Below, in pieces: positions 32,791-44,500 of a stretch of 64,000 bases of DNA. A model generated the notes under the pieces. The model saw only the letters and a list, made by a program, of their open reading frames with translations. It searched no databases and had not been told where the DNA came from. Origin of the DNA: Mesostigma viride. Its lineage: Eukaryota; Streptophyta; Mesostigmatophyceae; Mesostigmatales; Mesostigmataceae. Made by a program: the position numbers and the translations under genes. Position 1 is the stretch's first letter; each line of letters begins with the position of its first letter. The stretch spans positions 4,323,794 to 4,387,793 of the forward strand of contig RPFO01000175.1 of the NCBI GenBank assembly GCA_009746045.1, given 5' to 3'.

Positions 32791-32980
32791 GATCATGTAA
32801 TTTGTGATGCCCATGCAACTAGCACGGCATATATGCACTGCGGCCTGGAATTAACATTTGTCCTAGCCAGTTTGGCAAGCGAAGGAAGACCTATGTTAAA
32901 ATCATGTGCAGCAGCAGCAGGTGGATTAATCCTGCAAATGCACGCAGTGCAGCTACAAGGGAGTCAGGTCATTCTTGTCG

Positions 32981-33650
32981 TCAGAAAGCAACAAACGTGA
33001 AAATATTCTAGCTGCCCAAATCTGAGACTCCGCGGAACACAGAAAATAAGAATTACTTGGAAGCTACCAGCAAGGAATCGAACATAGGTCCTTTGGTATG
33101 ATTTCGCAGCTGTGTGAGCCAGTCTCACTTACCGTTACGAAACGTACAAGCACGCAGCCCAACTGCATGCGAAAAACCTCTTTACCGGAGAGGGGTCCCG
33201 GCAACATGTCCGAGATTGCCGAATTATCTATCGAAGATGACTCGGCGCTAGAGCTAGCTAGATGTTGTATGTGACCCAAGTGGTTTTTCTAGCCTAGACT
33301 AGATTAGCTTAGAGTTAGCTTGGTTCGGTTCCGCGGCTTCGCCCACCTCCATCCATCCAGCAAGGAATATGTGCTACATGATCTCCCAACGGAGTCATGT
33401 TATAATTTAATTTAATTTTAGAGCTATGCACGCAGAAGTACTGACGCACGGACCTGCGCGATATTTTAGTATCGCTGAAAGTAGGCAGGTTGACCATGGA
33501 TGGAATCTGGTTGTAGTTTGACGTACAAACTGAGAGGAGGTGGCTGATACTAACTAATATCAACCAATCTTATCTGTCGTCAGAAAGCAACAAACGTGAA
33601 AGCGCTAGCTGCCCAAATCTGAGATTCCGCGGAACACAGAAAGGGAGGAT
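32981..33650. repeat. Dispersed 70-bp repeat pair (GTCAGAAAGCAACAAACGTG type)
   Basis: The segment starting GTCAGAAAGCAACAAACGTG, followed by CTAGCTGCCCAAATCTGAGA, is present at 32981-33050 and 33577-33645. Its first 19 bp also occur at 14592. It is probably the end of a mobile element. Confidence 0.7.
33058..33137 (-). mobile_element. tRNA-like SINE head
   Basis: On the minus strand TGGCTCACACAGCTGCG (A-box-like) is followed by CCTATGTTCGATTCCTTGC (B-box-like) at tRNA spacing. The acceptor stem does not pair, so it is a tRNA-derived repeat head rather than a tRNA gene. Confidence 0.45.
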
Positions 33651-34275
33651 ATTATACCTGCACGTGACTCTGTACCTACTATAAGTGAGACAACTTATTA
33701 GTTCGTAGCATATAATCAATTGTGGAGGTGCCAACAACCTTGGTTGAGAGTATCTCAAGTTGGTCACCAAGCATCATCTTTGGTGACTATGGAGACTACA
33801 ATTCTGGACATCGTTTCGTGTTACTGCCACCATACATGTAGTCTCGGGACGTAGACCCTTCAAGCTGGCATGATGGCCTGACACGGCGCCATCTTACTGC
33901 GCATGCCATGCATGTGCCCACCCCACTTGTGCCACACTGAGGAGCGGCAAAGCTCATGGCGGGCAGCACGACAGGATGGCTCCATGCTAGCCATGCTTTG
34001 CATCACCTGGAAGCCAGGCAACCCCACGCGGAAGTTGAATGCCATGCATGGCCTTGCATGGCCCGTCTGGCATTGCTTCACCAGCCCATGTTAGGTGGGC
34101 GGATCAGCCAGGTGGGCGGCTGTGGCCGATGAACTGATTGATGAACTGATCGCGGCTGCATTGAGATGGGAAACTGACGGCTTGACCCCATGAACCCTAG
34201 AATTCTGAACTGCTCCATCATGAACTAATGGTGCTTCTGCGTGTCTACATCTCCCGTGCCTTGAAGGGCGGCCCT

Positions 34276-35035
34276 TTACCCAGGGAGATAAGGAGTCGCC
34301 CTTCCCATGACTGCCACCCTGACATCTGGGCAGTCATTGTGCCAAAATACCTTTCTGTCATGCAGGGTGACTTGCGAGGCTTCTTCCAAAGCCAAACCCT
34401 CCTCTTGCACCGTGGCCTCATCCAGCTGATAATTGATCTGGCATCCAAGGAATGCTCGCCAGTCGCCCGTGAACATACTCGGCTTCCCAACGGAATCTGG
34501 ATACTGGAACCGATGCCAGCCACTGGCCAGCTCGGGGCCTGCTAGGTTGGCTCGAGCAGGGGCCCTCATTGCCCACCACGATACCATTGAGAGAACCAGC
34601 GCAGCAGATATCTGGAGAAGGTCAGAAATCTGGGGACTATACTTAGTCTTATCGGAATCTCTTTGTTCAGCTGGCATCTGAAATTTTCTGGCCATGCCAC
34701 CAGCCATAGTTGGGCCACGGATGCCTGGCGGATGGTTGGCGTTGTTGGAATGAATGCCGTACGGCGGCTGGTCAACTACAGCTCTGGGCCGCGCGGTTGT
34801 CGGCCCACGACTCTAGCGGGAGTGGCCTACACGACATGAAACTGGCCCCCTTGACATGATGGTTGTCCGCTAACAGCTGGCACAAGCGCTGAGCAAGCTG
34901 GCACGCCTCCGGTCCACCAACTGGACCACCAGCCAACATCCCTGGTCCAATCACCAGCGACCAAAGACAGTGCGCTACACTCAGCGTCGCCAGCAGGTCA
35001 CTCTGTGCGTGCTCCATCAGGGAATGTGTGTCCAT
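34276..35035 (-). pseudogene. Two adjacent open frames of possible retroelement origin
   Basis: Minus-strand frames 35035-34772 (88 residues) and 34707-34276 (143 residues) are adjacent, with a frame change between them. The second contains WHRFQYPDSVGKPSMFTGDW and KVFWHNDCPDVRVAVMG, which read vaguely like an RNase H or recombinase region of a DIRS- or gypsy-type element. I cannot confirm the family. No intron-like borders and no continuation are seen. The region may equally be noncoding. Confidence 0.25.
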
Positions 35036-35062
35036 GGCGGCAACGCTTGCACTTCCTCAGCG

Positions 35063-35592
35063 CTAGTAAACCAACTTCCTCGGCGCTAGTAAACCAACTT
35101 CCTCAGCGCTCGCATTGACCCCCTTGTCGCCGGTCGAGGGGTGACATTCCACTTGCCGCAGGTATCGAGCAATGCCAGCGTGTCTCCTGAGCACTACAGC
35201 CACTACAGCAAACGGCCAACCGAGCCAATATAGCGACCGCGCTCTCCCGTGTGCAAGCAGTGGGCGCTTGTATCCTTCCTTCCCAGTTTGGCGCTCATAC
35301 GCGTGCCCTTGCATCATCGGTTCATGGAAACGCAACTCGTGCAAGGTGCCTTCGCCAAAGCGCATCGCAAGCGACGCCTCACGAAACCGCAAAGCGCCCG
35401 TGCCCACGGCGGCTCACGGCTCACGCAACGCCCCTGACACAAACCACCTCACGCAAAACCGGCTCATTCACAGACCTCACACAGCGCGTCGCACCCAAAA
35501 AACCTCACGCCTCATCCGTAGTGCCTCATGCTCACGTGCCTCAACGCTCAAAGGCCTCGTGCCCAAGGGCCTTGCACTCAAGGGCCTCGCGC
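35063..35592. other. 3' flank of the DEG gene with GGCCTCGTGC-type short repeats
   Basis: After the DEG stop codon the minus strand carries short degenerate repeats (plus-strand view CTCAAAGGCCTCGTGCCCAA, CTCAAGGGCCTCGCGCTCAC). They are probably in the 3' UTR. No gene is supported. Confidence 0.4.
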
Positions 35593-38500
35593 TCACGCAA
35601 AGCGCCGGGCGGGGCCATTGGCGGCTGGCGCAGGGCTGCCCTTGCTGCTGGCGTCCGCAGGCCCGCACAGGTCCCGCGACTTGCCGCTCGGGATGCAGTG
35701 CGTCTCCAGAATGCCCGGGCTGGCAGCGAGCGCCGCCTTGGCATCGAGGACGACCACCTGGCGGCGTGCGGTTGGTCGGTTGATCGACAGTGGATTGGTG
35801 AAGTGGTAATGGAGCGGTTAGTGGGCAAGGTAGTAGCAGTGGGCAAGCAGCCGGAGTTGATGCCGGTAGAATTGCCGGAATGTCTGGAACAAGGGGGGGG
35901 ACGGTTGCCAGAATGGAGTAGATGCGGGTAAAATTGCCGGAATGTAGAGAGCAAATGGGGGTTTGGTTGCCAGGATGAAAGCGATCCACCTCGGCCCCTG
36001 GGCACCTATGTACCTGGTTGTACTCCAGGTCGAAGCGCAGGTACTCCTCGCGGCAGGCCTCGACCAGCTCCGCCAGGTGGCGCAGGTTCTTGATGGGCAC
36101 GCGGTTGAACTCGAATACCTGCAGCGCCACCGCCGGATGGCAGCATTTGCAAAGTGAACACGGTGGCCCCGTAGGGATCACGTTTGGGCGCATGGTGGCC
36201 AAGGGGAGTGGGTGCAAACAGGAGAACCATGCCATCCCACCGGCATGTGCATGCCCCAATCGGGAGCTCCGGTTGTGTTTTGGCCTCCTACAAAGGGCAG
36301 GACCATGCCAGTTGCCACCCGGCACCGGCATGTCATCCTACCAGCCAGGGCACACCACCCACCACCGTGGTCATCCAAGAACACAGCCAATTTTTTGCCG
36401 GCCACTTCAGTTCTGGCCTCCTATACATGGGCGCACCATGCCACCCACAGGCATGTCCATCCTACAAACAGGGGCATCCCATGGCACCCACCTGCGTGTT
36501 CACGATTTCTTCATAGCCGATGTTCACGTCCGCCGCAAGCACCTGCCAGGCACCCACAGGGGATGAAACGAGTGCACGGACGAGTAGGTAGGAGCCGCTT
36601 TACCACCGCGAGACCCGGCACCAGCAAGGTGAATGGTGCAAATGATGGGTAACCCGCACATAGGCTCCACGATCATTATAAAAAGGAAAACTATGGTGTA
36701 TGCTTTGGCTCCATGCCTCCCGGCCGTCTCCAGCACGGTGCCAGCATAGGAGTTGTAAGGGTGCACACGGATGCCAGCATAGGAGTTGTAAGGGTGCACA
36801 CGGGCAGTGATTCCGTGAAGGTTTTTGCACTCAGCAAACGCCACTACTCGGAACACTGCATACGGGGCAAGCAGGAACAGTGCCCACAGCATCGAGCCCC
36901 CCAAGTCGCCCATGCAAACAGAGTTTCCCACCAACGAATACTAGTATCAATACTACATATACTGGACATTTGATGCACGGGAACACCCAGGTTGGGGGGT
37001 CTGATTTCCTAGATCACAGCGGCGTGGAGCGATGGGTTCAATGCCACCTTACAACTTGATTGCCACAAGTCAACACAAAATACATATGAGGAGAGTGTCA
37101 AAACTTTTGCACACCAAAAAGCATGGCATCTTTCTATAAGGCTATTGGCCAACTAATCAGCCATTGGCTGCCCCCCAGAACCGGACACTGCCACCCCACC
37201 TTCATGGCCCCAGCCTCCAAGCATGTCCCTGCCGAGTCTTCAGCCCCACAACCACAACCACCCCCTGGCCCACCCTTCCCCATACTTGAAAAGTGCAACC
37301 ACCTGGCACTTCTTTTCTTAAGACGGGGGGTGGGGGGGTGGGGGGGCTCCCGTGCAGATACCCAGAGGAGATAGAAACCCACCCTAAACCCTTCACACTT
37401 GACCCTTAACCCTAAACCTCACACCCTAAACCCTAAACCCTTAACCCTAAACCCCAAACCCTGGCCTTGTGCTGCATCATGTCTCCACGACCTGGCATAC
37501 TGGGATCCTCACTATAGGCATGTACATGAACACAGTGACCCGTGCCCCCACCTTGTGCTGCATCGTGTCTCCACGACCGCGCAGACTGGGATCCTCACTA
37601 TAGGCATGTACATAAACACAGTGACCCGTGCCCCCACCTGCGAGAGTACCACCATCTCCTCATCTTGAGTCTTGGCCATGTGGTGCATCATGCGGTCGAG
37701 GATCTTCACGGGTGCCTCGTAGTCATACTCCTTGCCGTACTGTGGGAAGGGAGGTGGCAGACATGCGATGGACGTAATGGCAGTCATACTCCTTGGCCCT
37801 TGCCATACTGTGGGAAGGGAGGTGGCAGACATGCGATGGACGTAATGGCAGTCATACTCCTTGGCCCTTGCCGTACTGTGGGAAGGGCGGTGGCAGACAT
37901 GCGATGGACGTAATGGCAGTCATACTCCTTGGCCCTTGCCATACTGTGGGAAGGGAGGTGGCAGACATGCGATGGACGTAATGGCAGTCATACTCCTTGG
38001 CCCTTGCCATACTGTGGGAAGGGAGGTGGCAGACATGCGATGGACGTAATGGCAGTCATACTCCTTGGCCCTTGCCATACTGTGGGAAGGGAGGTGGCAG
38101 ACATGCGATGGACGTAATGGCAGTCATACTCCTTGGCCCTTGCCATACTGTGGGAAGGGAGGTGGCAGACATGCGATGGACGTAATGGCAGTCATACTCC
38201 TTGGCCCTTGCCATACTGTGGGAAGGGAGGTGGCAGACATGCGATGGACGTAATGGCAGTCATACTCCTTGGCCCTTGCCATACTGTGGGAAGGGAGGTG
38301 GCAGACATGCGATGGACGTAATGGCAGTCATACTCCTTGGCCCTTGCCATACTGTGGGAAGGGAGGTGGCAGACATGCGATGGACGTAATGGCAGTCATA
38401 CTCCTTGGCCCTTGCCGTACTGTGGGAAGGGCGGTGGCAGACATGCGATGGACGTAATGGCAGTCATACTCCTTGGCCCTTGCCATACTGTGGGAAGGGA

Positions 38501-41500
38501 GGTGGCAGACATGCGATGGACGTAATGGCAGTCATACTCCTTGGCCCTTGCCATACTGTGGGAAGGGAGGTGGCAGACATGCGATGGACGTAATGGCAGT
38601 CATACTCCTTGGCCCTTGCCGTACTGTGGGAAGGGCGGTGGCAGACATGCGATGGACGTAATGGCAGTCATACTCCTTGGCCCTTGCCATACTGTGGGAA
38701 GGGAGGTGGCAGACATGCGATGGACGTAATGGCAGTCATACTCCTTGTGATACTGTGGTAAACCCAGAAATAGCATCATGCGATGGAAGTCATTGCAGTC
38801 GTACCCCTTGGCCCTTGCTGTACTGTCAGTAGGGGAAGGGAGGCAGTGAAAGAGCACATATTTGAATTGTAATAGTAAAGGGAAAGTTTGAGAGTGTGGT
38901 TACAACAAAAATCACAAATGTGATCCCAAACGCATTCACTAACTGGAGCACATGATACTACAACAGACATCTAAAAAGCCCGTGTGGCAATCCAGGCAAG
39001 GCAAGGTGGTAGAGAGTTGGAAACTGCGTTTCACTCCTGAACGGCATGCACAACTCCTTGACCTGTTAACTCAACCAGGGGATCCGCGACTCCTGATTTA
39101 GCAATAAGAAAAGCCATAAGAAACGCCATAAGAAAAGCCCTAAGAAAACGCCAAAAGGTGGCACTCAACTTGGATTCAGTCAACAGTACACTACATATAC
39201 CCGTGTCAATGAAGCGGCGCCTCAGTTAGGAGGTAAGGCACTGATCAATAAGGAGTCCTTGAATGTTGACAAGTGGCGCTTACCTCAGATCGGATGTAGG
39301 GCACACAGACGGGGCAGAAGACCAGCCCCGCCACGATGAAGTAGGAGGGCGCGCGCCCGTTGATGTGCACCGGCACGAGGCGCTTGGGCTTGGACAGCCG
39401 CACCGTCACTTTCTCTTCCTTGCCGTTCTTGAGGATGCCCAGCTCCGTCTCCTCTTCCGTGTACTTCTGGGACACCAGGTAGCTGAAGCTGATGCGCTCG
39501 CCGTCACGGAAGGGGACTGCAGCGAGCCAGGCGTGTGTGCGTGTGTGTGTGTGTGTGTGGGGGGGGGGGGGGGGCACAAGGAAGGCTACCCAACATGTGA
39601 AAATTTCAAAGAAAAAGGGCCGAAAGCGGGGACTGAAGTGTGCCAGGAAGCGACAGAGGATGCTACGGCATGGTGTAAGACTCGCGGGACAAGAGGAAAA
39701 AACATGCTTATAATACTAGATAAAATAGATGTGGCATCACTCAATAATGGCTCCCCAGTACCCCACAAGCCCCTCTCCCCCCTCCCCTCTCCCCTCTTCC
39801 CTCTCCCCTCTCCCCTCTCCCCTCTCCCCTCTCCCCTCTCCCCTCTCCCCTCTCCCCTCTCCCCTCTCCCTCTCCCCTCTCCCCTCTCCCCTCTCCCCTC
39901 TGCCCTCTCTCCTACCCCTCCCCTCGCCCCTCGCCCTCGCCCCTCGCCCCTCGCCCCTCGCCCCTCGCCCCTCGCCCCTCGCCCCTCGCCCTCCCCCCTC
40001 CCCCTCCCCCCTCCCCCTCCCCCTCCCCCCTCCCCCTCCCCCTCCCCTCCCCCTCCCTCCCCCCTCCCCCCTCCCCCCTCCCCCTCCCCCTCCCCCTCCC
40101 CCTCGCCCTCGCCCCTCGCCCTCGCCCTCGCCCCTCGCCCCTCGCCCTCGCCCCTCGCCCCTCGCCCTCGCCCCTCCCCTCCCCCTCCCCCCCTCCCCTC
40201 CCCCCTCCCCCTCCCCCCTCCCCCTCCCCCTCCCCCCTCCCCCCTCCCCCCTCCCCCTCCCCCTCCCCCTCCCCCTCCCCTCCCCCCTCCCCCTCCCCCC
40301 TCCCCCTCCCCCTCTCCCCTCTCCCCTCTCCCCTCTCCCCTCTCCCCTCTCCCTCTCCCCTCTCCCCTCTCCCTCTCCCCTCTCCCCTCTCCCCTCTCCC
40401 CTCTCCCTCTCCCCTCCCCTCTCCCCTCCCCTCCCCTCTCCCTCTCCCCTCTCCCCTCTCCCCTCTCCCCTCTCCCCTCTCCCCTTGCCCCTCGCCCCTC
40501 GCCCCTCGCCCTCGCCCCTCCCCCCTCCCCCTCCCCCCTCCCCCCTCTCCCCTCTCCCCTCTCCCCTCTCCCCTCTCCCCTCTCCCCTCTCCCCTCTCCC
40601 CTCTCCCCTCTCCCTCTCCTCTCCCCTCTCCCCTCTCCCTCTCCCTCTCCCCTCTCCCCTCTCCCCTCTCCCCTCTCCCCTCTCCCCTCTCCCCTCTCCC
40701 CTCAATTGCAGATTTCGGGCCTGCGCTGGCTGTCTCATTGGTATCACTGACACTATTCTCGCCCTATCAAAGTAGCCCTATGACAGCCCCCTCCCCTCCG
40801 CTTACCTGTCCCATCGTTGGCGATCGGCACGCCATCGAAGCTGAGCAGGATATCCGAGCAGGACAGCTTCTCCGCCGCGGGGGCCGTGGGCTGGATGCGG
40901 CGCAGCAGCACGCCCTTGCGGTCGGGGGGCATGCCGAGTGACGAACGCAAGTGCGGGTTCTCCATCTTCTGCCACTCAACACCGAGGCAGGGGAAACCTG
41001 CGCGATGCAAGGGCGTGAGACAAGTCCAACACAAGCCCAAGTCAGCCCCCCCCCAGAAAAATGAGAAACCCCCTTGAGGCAACAGGGCATGTGATACGGC
41101 ATTACATGTCCATAGCAAGCCCCAAGTCAGGCAGGGGACACCTGTTCGGGGCAACAGGGTAAGGAGTCCGAAACAAGCACCCAAGTCCAGCATTGAGTCC
41201 ACAATGGCAGGGTTCCTTTGGTATTTCGAGGGCCTGAAGCGAGGGCAAGGACCAGAAAATGTTCCACCTACTGCATGTATTTGTATTTCATATGCTACTC
41301 TGTATTTAATTTGTTAGTTCACTGTTTGCTCCACCATCCCACCCATGACACCCGTTCCTCTCCTACCCATGGAAGAGGTCATTGAATGTTTGCAGGAGCA
41401 GGGGCGCAGGCCACCACACGTACCTACTAAATAATATTTACTCAATTATGATACACTAGTGAGTAGTGGGACCCGCTGGCTTCGCCCAGCCAAAAAAAGT

Positions 41501-44500
41501 CACTTTTGGACGGTAGAGAGACCATTTGGCGGTAGAGGGACTGCCCACTGCCCACTGCCCGCTGCGTAGTCCGTGGTCCTTCGCTGCGCTCGCGAGAGGG
41601 GAACAGTACGGTGCTCGTTGTGTTCGCGGCCCGCTGAACAGTACGGTGCTCGCTTTGTTCGCGGCCCGCTGAACAGTACGGTGCTCGCTTTGTTCGCGGC
41701 CCGCTGAACAGTACGGTGCTCGCTTTGTTCGCGGCCCGCTGAACAGTACGGTGCTCGCTTTGTTCGCGGCCCGCTGAACAGTACGGTGCTCGCTTCGCTC
41801 GTGGCCCGCTGAACAGTACGGTGCTCGCTTCGCTCGCTGCTCGCTGCGCTCGCTGTGCGCTGAAGCGCAGCTCGCTTCGCTCGCTTGCGCTTCGCGCGGG
41901 TCGGAGGCCAGTAGATCCTCTTCTTTCGTATTGGCGCTCAGTAGTTCCCGGGCTTTTTTTATTGGTCGGAAAGTCGCGATGCCCTAGATAGTGGCGGATG
42001 AGCGACGATTGCTAAATTAATACATAAGATCCTCCCCACCACCCACCCGTGTAGACCCCGTTCTTCTCGTAGTCCTGGATGAAGTGGCGCACCACGGGCG
42101 TGGGCACGACGTATCCGATGTTTTCTGCGTCCTCGTGTTTCAGGGATTGGAAGGCGATACCGACACACTCGCCCGCCGTGTTGAACGCGGGGCCGCCGCT
42201 GTTGCCGCTGTTGATGGCCGCGTCGATCTGAGGCGGAAGATATACAGACATGCCAAGGAGGTGAAAGAAGAGAGGTTGATTAGGACTGTTGCCGCTGTTG
42301 ATGGCCACGTCGATCTAAGGGGGAAGATACACAGACATACAAAGGAGGTGAAAGAAGAGAGGTTGATTAGGAAGAGACTCATGCTGGCAATTTGATGGCA
42401 ACATCGATCTGGGCAAGGGAGGGTAGATTAATATAACATCATTTAGAACAGGGGTCGATTAGATAGAGACCCCTGATTGTGATCTTGAGCAGCCGCCACA
42501 AAAGAGCACCCACCTGCAGGCCCAGCAGCTCGGTCGCTCCGTGCACATACGACGTGACCTCGATGCGGGAGACGACGCCACTTGTCACCGACATGGTGTC
42601 GCCGCCGATGGGGTAACCCACCACCATCACCGAGTCCTGTGGGCAGGATGTCAGGGGCAATATAGATTCGTGGTGGTCATGTGGATGGGTAAGTGCACAG
42701 GAGTGTTGAGACAACATGCATGGGATAGCCCACCATCGTCACAGAGCGAGTCCTTTGGTGGGGGCAGCCATTACATGTCATCCAAGTGGCACATTGTACA
42801 GCCATGGTGAGACGGTTCTAACCAGGCAACCACCACTATGACCAAGCCCTGTGGGGTAAGTGGGTGGCAGCTTCCATCATCCATATCGCATGCATGGCAA
42901 TGCGATATGGATGCGTGGCATGCGGTACGAAAACGGTTTGCCAGATAGCCCACCAGGCGGCCCATTACCGTGACCAAGTCCTGTGCAAGCGTGGCAGTTA
43001 TTGCAGCAGTCCAGTGCAGTGGCGTGGAGCAAATTGAAGAACAGCTTGGGATGCCCAAGGCAACCCGAAGGTTTAGTTTCCATTCTTGTTTGGTTTCCAT
43101 TCTTGTTTACTTTCAACTGTTGTTTAGTTTCAATTGTTGTTTAGTTTCCATTCTTGTTTAGTTTCATCTGTTGTTTAATTTCAATTGTTGTTAAGTTCCC
43201 GTTCTTGTTTGGTTTCAACTGTCGTTTGGTTTCCATTCTTGTTTGGTTTCCGTTCTTGTGGGAGCCTTAACCAGGAAGCCCACCACCCCGACCGAGTCCT
43301 GTGTTGGTGGCAGGGGAGGCAGGGGTGGCCATGGTGGCCGCGGCCGTGGTGGTCCTACGCATGGCCAGGCTCGCAGGAGAGGTATGGCGAGGTGGATACG
43401 GGACCCCGCTTCCGTGAGTGAGAATCTGGGAAACAGTATGAAGCTGCCGCCTTCTATGTACGTCCTAGTAAACCGTGTGTTGCTGCCGCCTTGTATGTAC
43501 GGCCTATAGTCAACCGTGTGTTGCTGCCACCTTCTATTTATGGCCTAGACAAACAAAATGGGAGTTCCTTGCCTGGACAGCACAAGAACTAGGACCATGT
43601 GTCCCCGTCGGCATGGTTACCGCACACACCTGCCGCTTTGGCAGCAGGCGTGCGGGGGTGATGGCCTCGATAGGCTACAGTGATTGACTTGTGAGGCTAC
43701 AGGAATTGCCTTGTGAGGCTGCAGTGATTGCCTTGTGAGGCTACAGTAATTGCCTTGCAAGGCTGCAGTGATTGCCTTGTGAGGCTACAGTGATTGCCTT
43801 GTGAGGCTACAGTGATTGCCTTGCAAGGCTGCAGTGGTTGCCTTGCAAAAGAATAATGTAAGAACAAAAAAAGACATAATGTAAGACATAATGCATAGTG
43901 TAGCCCTCACCTGCAGCTTTGGCAGCACGCCAAACTGGACCGGCTGCACGCCCTCCCAAAAGTTGTCGTCATCCACCGTGAGAAGTGCTGGTTAGAACAG
44001 ACGAGTAAGAATGCACAGAAAAACACACAAGACTCCACCGTGAGCAGTGCTGTTACGAATTGCGAAATGATGTGAACGAGTTGAGCCAAATGCTACGGCG
44101 AACAGGAGCACGCGAAATGCAACAAAACCTTCTACCGTTAAAGGATGATAACAAATCACAGGACACCAGATATGAATGCAGGAGAGACATACATGGGCTT
44201 TAACATTTCGACCATACTAGAGAAAAAGCACACGCGTAGTAAAATGCTTCATACCTAAAGTAAAATGTTTCATACCTAAGACGTTTAGAGCCCATTGATT
44301 CATAAAACAGCAAAGACAACTCGTCGATGTCCCACTCGTGGCCTATCTCATCTTAGAAATGTCAATCAACCTGAGTTTAAAAGCTGATTCTCAACGAAGC
44401 AGGAACTAGTCACCGTTGCGGCACTTGGTGCCAATCGTGTAGAGAAAATGCCATTTACCTAAATTTACAAAGTGATTCCTAACAAAGCAGGAGCATCACT

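Noticed and set aside
37741-38729. Series of overlapping 62-residue ORFs
   Set aside because: Each is the same 68-bp unit read across stops; no independent evidence of coding.
39263-40775. Proline/serine-rich ORFs of 350 to 495 residues
   Set aside because: They span the polypyrimidine tract and run antisense to a confirmed DEG exon.
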